Shown: positions 43,812-53,139 of the stretch, one piece after another | Position numbering within the stretch: position 1 is the stretch's first letter | Layout: each line of letters starts with the position of its first letter | NCBI GenBank assembly: GCA_024220505.1 | Contig: JAKZZE010000003.1 | Coordinates: forward strand, 434,001-498,000 | Origin: Rhizopus arrhizus | Taxonomy: Eukaryota; Mucoromycota; Mucoromycetes; Mucorales; Rhizopodaceae | Direction of reading: 5' to 3' | Length of the DNA: 64,000 nt | Notes under the pieces: generated by a model | Seen by the model: the letters and a program-made list of their open reading frames with translations, nothing else | Databases searched by the model: none | What the model was told of the DNA's origin: nothing | Translations under genes and position numbers: made by a program

Positions 43812-45495
43812 CACTGCAAATAATAGTGTAAATTGGGTAACAAATCGTTTACCAATCTTGTGAAATAATTTACAATCGTGTACAATCAGGTAAGAGATTT
43901 ATCCACGCACAGCCTCCTGTCTCTGCCACAAATCGTGTAAGTTATTGTTTGCCCTTTGGTTAATTGATGGTTCAAGATTTGTGGCCAACACAGGAGACTG
44001 TTGGGAGACGTTTTCGTTAACTGATCTTGCAAGATGGATCTTTCATCAGTTACGTTGTGGCTCTTGTTTATTATCAATTTGACATCTAATGGTGCTTGGT
44101 AACCAATCACGCTTTGTAAATCATTACTTTATTTGTCTTTTCGCTCTTTTATAAACCACTCATGTTGCCTTATATACTTCTTTATTGACCACTCATATTG
44201 CATTATATACTTCTTTATGAACCACTTATATAGCTTTATATACTTCTTTATTGACCATTCATATTGCAATAAATATTGCTTTATATACACAAAAAAATAG
44301 GGATTTTGTTTATAAAAAATAGCTTTTTTTTTATTTGAATAAAATAATAATAACAATACATGGTATTTCTTTGCTTGTAGCGTTTTAAAAGTGTACTTGA
44401 CTTACCTAATGTCACCAGAATAGCAGCATCTAATCTAAAAATACATCAATTAGCCTCGTGGAACTCAAAAAGTTCTCAAAAGAAAAAAAAAAAAAAAAAA
44501 AAAAAAAAAAGAAAAAAAGAAAAAAAAAAAGCCAAGCTCGAGGATTCAAAGACACAAGGATTCAAAGACTTGGGTACTCAAAGCAAAAGAAAAGACATCA
44601 GTACTTAAGAACCAAAGCAAAGGCAGAAAAGAGATAGAAAAGGCCAAAGCAAAGCAGCATTCATCTATAATAGTTATTAGCTATCGTGTATATATAATAA
44701 AAGTAATAGTACCTTTCTTTAGATAGACCATGGGAAGAAAACTAGCTAAGCGTATACAAACGACTAAAAAAGCATCAGACATCTATAATATTTATTAGCT
44801 ATTGAGTATATGTAGCAAAAATAATAGCACCTTGCTAAGCTTTACCAACAAGTAAAAAAAAAAAAAAAGGAAGCAGTACGCATCTATAATAATTATTAGT
44901 TATTGAGTATATAGTAAAAGTAATAGTACCTTGCTTTAGATGGATCATGAGATAAAAAAAAAAAGAAAAAAAAGCATCAGCCAAGCTTATACTAACAAGT
45001 AAAAGAAGCAATGATAATCATGGGAGAGACTTTATAAAGACCATTTAAAACATCAAGAAAGGAACAAACACAACTTTACTAAAAAAAAAATACCATAAGA
45101 ATAGAAATAGAATATATATAATGTTAAGAACTTACCTTTTAGAAAGAATGTTTTGTTTAAAAAAAAAAAGAAAAAAAAAAAAGGAAAAAAAAAAAAGTAC
45201 TTTTTTATAGCCTCATTTTACCAGTGTTACAGTTACCCACTATCGATTAAAAATAAGTCTTCTTTAATACTGTTTAACTATTGAAACATTCAGAGAGGCT
45301 ATTCATAAGCAGTTTAAACTTTCTCTTCTTTTTTTTTTTTTATTTAAATGTAATATCTTTAACTCCAAAGGCTTTTTTTTCTTCGCTTTTTTTGTAGAAC
45401 AAACAAAAGTATCATCTTGTTTTGTGTTCATCTTCAATTTATTTTGTACTTATGTTTTTTTTTTTTTTTCTTCCATATATAATTTGTTTTAAAAA
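43812..45495. repeat. Left non-coding part of the CACTA-like element, repeat-rich
   Basis: Subterminal repeats lie in the first about 200 bp. At 44155-44290 a unit of about 45 bp (TATATACTTCTTTATTGACC core) is repeated three to four times. At 44485-44530 there is a long A-run. At about 44660-44950 a block of about 120 bp (CATCTATAATA..TTATTAGCTAT...AGTAATAGTACCTT) occurs three times. More A/T-runs lie at 45160-45197 and 45327-45470. No gene seen. Confidence 0.6.
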
Positions 45496-46736
45496 ATGTC
45501 TCGTCGTGCTGCCACCCCCATCAACGTTCCCAGCAATGCTCCCAAGAGAGCAAGAATTTCCATGAGCATTGCTGGATCATCATCCACCGTTGTTCCTGTT
45601 TCTGCTGCTGCTCCTGCTCCTGCTCCTGCTCCTGTTCCTGTTCCTGTTCCTGTTCCTGTTGCAAGCTTCAGTAGCTTTACAGCTCCTCGCTTGGAGAGCC
45701 CTGTTGGCACTGAAGCCATCGGAGCAGCCTCTGGTCTCGCACCAGAGATAATAGCTGCTCAGATACAGCAATTACAACAATTGCTGCAGCAACAGCAACA
45801 GCAGCAGCAACAGCAGCAGCAGCAACACCGAGCTTCAGAAGCTGAGGTCGACGCGGCCAAAAAAGAATGCAGTGTAAGTTTAGGACATATTTATTAAATT
45901 AGTAATTGTAATTTAATAACTATATTTTATACCTTTCTGTGTCATATAGAGTTATTTAGCAGAATACTACCGTGATTACGTTGTTGGTCGCAGAAGCGAA
46001 TTTGACTTGGACGTTACCTTCGCCCATAAAAATAACAGAAAAGTCAAGGCATTGTTGTATGAGCAAGCCAGAAAGCACCATCGTTTTGATTTGCTCACCA
46101 CCTCACAAATAAATGCTATAATTAGGAGCAAGTATTCCTACATGATGAGCAAGGCCAAGGGGAAGACAGTTGTTTCACCAAAAACTACCTGTCGTAGCCG
46201 TATAAATACGGTGAGTATTTAATATTTTGAAGATTATACTATAAAATATAGGAAATACTTACATTGATACCTTACAATAGAAACTCTCTAACAGGAGATC
46301 TGTTTATATGGCTAACCCTTCCGCGTTCGACGCCCGTTTCCCGTTCGCTGGTAAAATTCTGACTGTTGACTGGACGTCAGATGAAGAAGATGGGCCAGAG
46401 GACGAGAACGGCCGTACGTTCGTGGTCAAAAGGCCATCATTTAGAAGCAACGAAGTAAGCAAAATGTTGTTGACAAGTTTCATCTTCTAATATACCTTAA
46501 TTAATCTATAGGTGGTGCAATTCCACGAAGAGTTGCAAAAACGATACAAGGAGTCGATGAAGAAAAAGGGGGCTCCACCAACTATTAGAAGAATAATAGA
46601 AAACGTTGAGGTGGAGTTCCCCGACAAACTTGATGATGCCGATTTTCCTTCCTGGGCTTTTTCTTCTTCTGCTCTTGGTTTTCCAACCTCTGTTTCTGCT
46701 TCTTCCTCTTTTGCGACTTCCAGTTCAATGCAGTAG
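45496..46736 (+). CDS. Second gene of the CACTA-like element, four exons (345 aa), function unknown
   Basis: Proposed exons: 45496-45873, 45950-46210, 46281-46454 and 46512-46736. Introns begin GTAAGT, GTGAGT and GTAAGC and end in ATAG. The exons total 1038 bp in one frame. The protein starts MSRRAATPINV, then has a Pro/Ala/Val repeat (APAPAPAPVPVPVPVPV), a 12-plus Gln tract, a conserved-looking region (RDYVVGRRSEFDLDVTF; LTTSQINAIIRSKYSYMM), an acidic patch (DEEDGPEDENG) and a Ser-rich end. I do not recognise the family. By analogy with other CACTA elements it could be the accessory protein that binds the subterminal repeats, but that is a guess. It converges tail-to-tail on the transposase gene. 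Confidence 0.7.
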
Positions 46737-46900
46737 GCATTCTTCCCCTTTTTTTTTTCTTGGTTTGTTGTTTCTTCACAAATTGAATAAAAATTTTTAA
46801 AAAAAAGTCTATTGAATGATTCTTTAGTAAAATATATAATAAAACAATAATAATAATAATAATAATAATAAATGAATGAATGAACGCTTCGACATAGTTT
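46737..46900. other. Shared 3' region with TAA microsatellite
   Basis: Lies between two convergent genes. AATAAA near 46787 serves the forward gene. A (TAA)n tract at about 46844-46872 runs into (TGAA)n. Confidence 0.5.
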
Positions 46901-49900
46901 TTACATATAGATCCGTCTTGGGAGAGAAAGTGTAAGAATATGATTATCTAAATATGACTTCACTGCTACTGGATTGTGAATTTTGTGAACAGGAAGTATA
47001 TTTTGTTGTGAGACTGGGTCAAACTGGTTTTTCCACACTTGAATGCCAGTATCATCAAAGGAGGGAAAGTGATGGGTCGCATGGCTGTACCAATTGACAA
47101 ATGCAAAGTAATGAGTGTAGTTGTTAAATGAATGTGTAAAGAGATAAGAAATTTGACCAATGCGTATTTCGTTGTTGATAATAGCTTGGATAATGCAGGA
47201 GGATGAAGAAGTTGAAGTATTTTTTGATGATGTATATTTTTGTCCAAGCAAGTTTATATTTTTAAATGAATGAATAATATTGCTGATAAACGTGCCAGGG
47301 ATGAGTGCATAGGTATAGGTGTAGTAATTAATTAATGATTCATAGTGTTCTGGGCATATAAGTTGAGTTCGATTGTCGAAATTTAAAGGAAAGGATGTGG
47401 GTGGCAGAGGCTCACTACCAGTTATTGTTGAATTGAATAAGCTAGGTCCGTCTATGAAACGAGAGTAATCAAATGGCGTTAAACCACTCTCGTCATTCGT
47501 AACCTCACCTATCTCTTCTATAAATTTAATTAGTAGGAGTATGTCTTCGTTTGTTGAATTTATAAAGGAATGTAAAGAATATACTAGATCTTGTGTGTGA
47601 ACATTTTGAATAAACATAGTAGCATAAGTGGTTTCAAATCCAGTCTTAAAATTGATGTTGATATGTTTCATATCGCCATTGAGACGTTCAAAGCCATAAA
47701 GCCAAAAAGAGTATGAGGGACCAAAGTCCAGGAAGCTTTCTTTTAAATGAAGATGCATATGCATATTTGGGGTGGGCATAGATTCACCATACAGCTCGAC
47801 ACAGGTCTTGCCAAAGTTTTTCATCAATAGATGTGCGGTATCTATGTCTTCTACTGTGATGGAAGGGCCAGTGACCAGCTTCACAGCATCGACATACCGC
47901 AACCAGTTTGTAAAATGTTCACCTGCCAGTTTTTGTTTGAGCAGGAAAGGTGACAGCACAACAACCCAGGTTCTCCACTCATCTGATTTCATATTAGCAA
48001 AAGCACCAGAGATTTTTCCTATTTTTTTAAAAAAAAAGAAAAAAAAATAAGTATTTTGTTCCACCATGAAATAAAGCTTTATTCCATGTATATATAAACA
48101 CGATCAAGCAGTATTACATACCTTCAGATAGCTTAGCGTATTGCTGAGGAATGCTGATAGTAGTCGACTCTGTTGCCATTGCTGGAAAATCAGTAGAAAC
48201 AAGCAAGCCAAAATCCTGCCAGACTTCAATCATTTTCTTAGGTGTTCCAAGAAATAAGTTATGCATTGGATCGACAGTTACATATCTCACCACATCAAAG
48301 TAAGGAAGTCGATGTACTTCACTCCACTTTGTACCAGAACTTGCCTGTTTTTCTTCTTGTTGTGCCTTGTGCGTAGCAGTCAACCAGTCATACGCATCAA
48401 ATCTTTGCTGTTCCCACGTTCTTTGCACCCAGTTTTCATCGTTGAAATCAGAAAAGTTTGGTTTTGAAGACCTGGTACCAGTTGATAGACGGCCAAAAGC
48501 AGTTGAGCACTTGTTACATGCTTTAGTAGCCATGGCGCCCATGTATCCAGCTACTTTTCTTGCTGCAGGCATATCACAATTGATGGACATCAATGCCACA
48601 CGAACTAGTTCTCCGTTAGGATTTTCGTAAGTGGGCATTATAACACCATTGTACAGTACAAGCAATTCATCTACCAATGGCTTCAAGAAGTTTTGGATTT
48701 GATCATCATTGGGCTCATGTGGTCCAGGAATAACACCTGCCAAAACGATGTTGGAAAACTTCATACGTGTATTTCTTGGCAGATTGTTGATTGCAAGGTA
48801 AATGGCACCACTAGAATGCTTCATGTTGTCACTTGGCTGGAACCAATCCACATTCAAGGATACCATCAATGATCTTGGTTGACTGGTAAAAATTTGCCCG
48901 TTTGAATCCACAAGCTGATTCCAAACTCTGCCATCGTATATGTCGAACATACAGTAGCGGACAAAACTGGTGCACAAAACTTTTTTTCAGCTTTTAACTA
49001 CCATTACCTGCTCATGGTAATTGCAATAGTCATGAAACTGTACTAGAAGGAGGATATACTAGTCATTGTAATCTATGTATGTTCTAAGCATGACATTGTT
49101 AAAACTGAGCGATAAGCGTGCTTTGAATTTATAAAATCTTATATTTTCTAAAAACCGCAAAAGTGGCTAAAATCTTAGACTTTATATAATCATCTCATCT
49201 CTTGATATTATCGGATGTTCTTCTTTGCATATGCTAATAATATGCGTGTATATCATTTTCAGTAAAAGAACCCGGCTCTTTAACTATTCTTTTCCAAAGA
49301 TCATCGACCCTTTTTGATCTAGTGTCGTATCATCATACCTTTGCCATCAATTGCCACCTGGCATGCTTAAGCGGACTTAAGCCGGGATTAGTGGCGGCTA
49401 AACTTGTAGCACAGAAGCGCTGTTATCAAATATTGAGTTTGTGACATGCGTTGACTTGTGCCTTGTGTCATTGTCATACTGAAACGAGAGATTACGACGT
49501 TTTAGACTACTATACGCTAGGCTTTTGTGGTATGAAGTAAGCGAAATATATGTGTATATTTATGAGTTCATTATACCATCGTATACCTGACACACATATT
49601 CTGGTCCTCAATATCTAATACAGCCTTAAAACATAACAGAGCAGCCAGCATGCTTCATTGTTTGATCACCGTGAAAAAATCGCTAAGGTTGCTCGACTTG
49701 CTTTCAATATTAGTGTATACTGTCTGCATCCATAATGTTCATATTTGTTTCATTGCTAATGATAGCAGACTTCCAGCCCTCTATAGTATACAATGGCTTG
49801 TTGTGATACCACACTCATCGCTTTTTCCGACTTATACAGCTGATGAAATTCTTCGATTCCTTACTTCCGGACTCAAAATCTAGCTTCCTACAGTGCCTTC

Positions 49901-51248
49901 AGACTAACAGTCTGCTAATACTGTATCTTAAGGTCCTCGAAATGTGCTGAGCATCAGAAACTGTGTGTAACGGACCTTGTCCAAGCTTTAGGTTGGTGAT
50001 TGAGCTAGTAACTTTTCAGACTAAAAGCGGGAGACCTTCATGATCACAAGACATTAAGTTTCTTTCTTCCCTCTTTCTCCTGTTGATTGTCCATTTAGAG
50101 ATCCTTGTTACTCTAGAAATATCTGCTGTCGTACGAACTAGGCGTGTTCGAGATCTCAGAGTTTCGTTTTTACAGTTGCTTATTTTCTTAAACATATAAG
50201 GCTAGTACTTTGTTATAGTGAATAGGGTAAAAACAAAAGGGGGGACTCAATGGGAAATACAAAATAAGTACAGTTTTATATATTTTTTAAGAGCTACTAA
50301 AATTTACTAATATGCTGTGAAATCTGAAAGCAAACGGGAGAGATATGGGGAAAATTGAAAGAAGGCTAGACAAGCACTACATTTTTGGCGAAAATTGAAA
50401 TATGCAAAAAAATCACTAAAAATGACCTTATGCCTGAAGGATGTCCGGCACAGTTCCGGTTTACATAACATAATGTATATTTTGGACTGTCTTTCAGATG
50501 GTATATGCCACAAAAGTCGCAGACATATGGCGGAGATACAATGTTGATTTTAATTTTTGTGCACCAGTTTTGTCCGCTACTGTAACATCTTCATCAACTG
50601 ATCTTCTTCTCCATTGCTCAATTTGTTGTTCAAAACTGGGTCGCATAAAGAACTTTTTTAAAGTCTCAGTAATTGAGTTGTAGGGATACTCAAGCACTGG
50701 CTTTAAACTGCTGCCTGCAAAAAGAGCATTTCCACATGGTTGTGCTTGTCGATAAGGGTTGTGAGGGAAGCGTACATAGCCACAGGAGCGAGAATGCAAG
50801 CTTCCAGAAGTGTAAACGCTTCGACAAGCAGAGCAAACAAGAAAACGGGACAAACCATTGCTGGCAGTGGAATAATTGACCATAGTACGGGCAGTAGAGA
50901 TCTTTGTAGGAATCTCCATACCATGGCCAAGAGAACGGACAAAGAAGGAAAGAAAGGCCAACAAGTCTTCACCGGCTTTCACCGAGAGGTGCTTTGCTTG
51001 AAAAAGCACAATGAACAACAGCAAGAGGTGACGAAGCTGTTCTTCATTACTCATTCCTTCCTCTTCGTCAATATTCATTCCGTCTAACAAGTTGCAAAAT
51101 ACATTTCAATAAATAAAACCTTTCTTATATTAAATACTTTGCTGATTAAAAATATACCTTCAGTTACTGGTTCAGGAATGGCTGATGAGTATTCGACAGT
51201 TTCCTCCCCGTTGTCGTTAGCTTCAGATACTCTTCTCGATTCTATTTT

Positions 51249-51281
<33 letters not shown>

Positions 51282-51457
51282 AAAATTAGCACGTTTGGAT
51301 TTCTATTGAAAAATAAAACAAAAAAACCTCTATTTCTAACTCTGTCGATAAGTTCATGACCTCTTACAGTTCTCTTTGCAAGCATTCTGAATCCATTGGG
51401 ATGGTTGCTGCATTCAGAACAGGTACAAATAATTTTGGTGGTGTTGAAGTTGTTCAT
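46901..51457 (-). pseudogene. TNP2-like CACTA transposase gene (886 aa when whole), split by a Tc1-like insertion
   Basis: Proposed exons: 51457-51328, 51241-51158, 51083-50583 continuing at 48949-48122, and 48018-46901. Removing the Tc1-like element with one TA gives 2661 bp in one frame. The N-terminus has Cys motifs (CTCSECS, then VCSACRSVY...RSCGYVRF). The core has SLNVDWFQP, IYLAINNLPRNTR, NIVLAGVIPGPHEP, VDPMHNLFLGT and, late, FGPSYSFWLYGFERLNGDMKH; these are the blocks typical of TNP2/Plavaka-type transposases. Likely catalytic acids are in NVDWF, VDPMH and FERLNG (inferred). Exon 4 follows a long T-rich tract. The insertion makes the gene non-functional here; otherwise I see no defect. 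Confidence 0.8.
48952..50582 (+). mobile_element. Non-autonomous Tc1-like element (1631 bp) in the TNP2-like gene
   Basis: Same ends and length as 39358-40988, flanked by TA (48950-48951 and 50583-50584). It falls between DEDV and MFDIYDGRVW of the transposase. No working transposase of its own. Confidence 0.92.
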
Positions 51458-52798
51458 GTTTATATTTTTTAAATTTGGAAATAGCAAAGAAAATTGGTAG
51501 AAAGAGAAAATATGCCTGATAAAAAAAAACATGTTAAATTTAAAAAACAAAGTCGGTGCTTAAAGTAACGTTTTTTTTTTCCCTCGTTTTGTTTCATGGA
51601 ATACTCTAGATGCCAAAGGCATAAGAAAAAAGGAAAGCTCAAGCACTGGTCAAATGTAAGTTTATTAAAAAAAATAACAACCAAGTCTAATGTCGATTTC
51701 TTTTTTTTTTTTTTTTTTTTTTTTACAGTAGGAATTCCTAATGGGACACATTCGGATGATGAACATTAACCTCATGAGAGAAGCTGTTCTTTCCAACATG
51801 ACAAAGCTATAAGAATATCAAACTTTTATTACTGCTTGCTGCTGAAAATTCCTCTTTGGTAACGGAAGTTGGCAATGTTAACATCTCTAATGGCTAATGG
51901 CTGATGGCTAATGGCTAATGGCTAATGGCTAATGGCCTAATGGCCTAATGGCAAATTACACCCATGTGTAAACATGAGGTAAGTAATGAACCAGTGTAAG
52001 CTTAAAAACATATATTCTCTTGTATTATTTGTCATAAAAAATAATAAAGCCATCTATTTACTTGAAAAACAAAAACGCTGTACTTGTATGTGTTAATTAT
52101 AACAAAATGTGAGCAAAGCTTCTTTATTTTTTTATTCTTTTTAGAATATACAAGTTTTCTTTTGTTATAACATAAAAGCATTTGCATTTCTATAAAGTAT
52201 ATTTGCTCTAGATTATTGTTTTCATTTGAATAAGGAACCTTTTATTGCTATATTCTTTTTTTTTTTTCGCTGTCTTTTTTTTTTAACTGTGTCTTTTTTT
52301 TAACTTTGTCTTTTTTTTTTACTTTTAATCTTTCAGCTTCTTTTTTTTTTTTACTAAACGCAACTATTTTGTTACGTTCTGTTACACATTTCCAATGAGC
52401 TTAGCTAAAGATCACAGATTGCCTTCCTAATATGTATTCTTCTGTACAAAATAATCGCACGGTGCTTTTGATTTCCGCATTTTGCCCTCAAAAATAAAAA
52501 AAATAAAATATCGGTCTTTAAACAATGGAGAGAAATACGCTTTCCAAAAAAAGATCGTTTGTAAAAAAAGACATTTCTTTAAAAACATGAATAACTCCAT
52601 GAATATTTACCCTACAAATAAAATAATAACATCGTTAAATTTCTTTATTTTTTTCGCATCTAAATCTTTTTTCAAAATTCGAAAATGATCAATACAGCAA
52701 GATTTAATTTTTTTCACGAAAAAAAGTAACAATTTGTTACCCAAACGAAGAGCAATCTTGCGCAATCCGGTACCTAATTGGAACGATTATTTGCAGTG
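51458..52798. repeat. Right non-coding part of the CACTA-like element
   Basis: No gene. Long T-runs at 51700-51724 and 52257-52350, a minisatellite of CTAATGG units at about 51890-51955, and subterminal motifs near the end (GTTACCCAA at 52735-52743, TTATTTGCAGTG at the terminus). Confidence 0.6.
51890..51955 (+). repeat. CTAATGG minisatellite
   Basis: About eight to nine head-to-tail 7-bp units, with one CTGATGG variant and two 8-bp CCTAATGG-spaced units at the right end. Confidence 0.85.
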
Positions 52799-52854
52799 CG
52801 GCTTTTTTAAAAAATAAACAAGTTTACCTTTTTAACCAAAAGCGAAAGAAAAGT

Positions 52855-52869
52855 GAGGGATTAGCTCAG
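52855..52869 (+). other. tRNA-Cys 5' fragment between LINE copies III and IV
   Basis: GAGGGATTAGCTCAG, preceded by accaaaagcgaaagaaaagt and joined to the 3' end of LINE copy IV. Confidence 0.9.
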
Positions 52870-53139
52870 TCGAAAATTTATGTTTTTATTTAAAAGATTA
52901 ATGCAATCGACCTTTAGGCCATTATTTGCTAATCAAAGTACAAAAAGAGGGTATACATGATGCGAAAAAAAGTCCTAGCGACCATTTGATGGACCAAAAA
53001 AGAGGAGAGAGAAGAGAAGCAAAAAGAGAAATCAAAAGAGCTAGTTTGTAGGATATCATGTTCATGGTCTCCTCCGCATCGTGCACTAAGTGGTTGTGGC
53101 AGTGGGAGGTAGAAGCCAGAGGAACAATCAAAACACATT

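Larger units (their letters stand above)
43812..52798. mobile_element. CACTA/EnSpm-like DNA transposon (about 9 kb, 7.35 kb without nested insert)
   Basis: Termini are CACTGCAAATAAT and its inverse complement, with CGG duplicated at 43809-43811 and 52799-52801. The empty site (TTATCGGCTTTTTT) is intact in LINE copies I and IV. Subterminal motifs recur, for example TTGGGTAACAAAT near both ends and several AATCGTGTAC/AATCGTTTAC variants at the left. It carries a TNP2-like transposase gene (reverse) and a second gene (forward). CACTG termini, 3-bp duplication and a TNP2-like protein place it in the CACTA (CMC) group. Confidence 0.85.
37184..52844 (-). mobile_element. LINE copy III, interrupted by a Tc1-like and a CACTA-like element
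   Basis: About 5.04 kb after removing 39358-40988 (with TA) and 43812-52798 (with CGG). ORF1 is intact and ORF2 is split. The CACTA-like element sits in the 5' UTR, so the last about 43 bp of the LINE 5' end lie at 52802-52844, next to a tRNA fragment. Confidence 0.85.

Noticed and set aside
44129..44356. 75-codon reverse frame with repeated EWSIKKYI
   Set aside because: It is a translation of the about 45-bp tandem repeat in an AT-rich arm, with no gene signals.
49650..49883. 77-codon frames in the Tc1-like copies (also 40057-40290 and 6543-6764)
   Set aside because: They lie opposite the decayed transposase and are carried only because the copies are near-identical.
51890..51955. CRISPR-like or telomere-like array
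   Set aside because: Units are 7 bp without spacers, and CTAATGG does not match known telomere repeats. It is a minisatellite inside a transposon.
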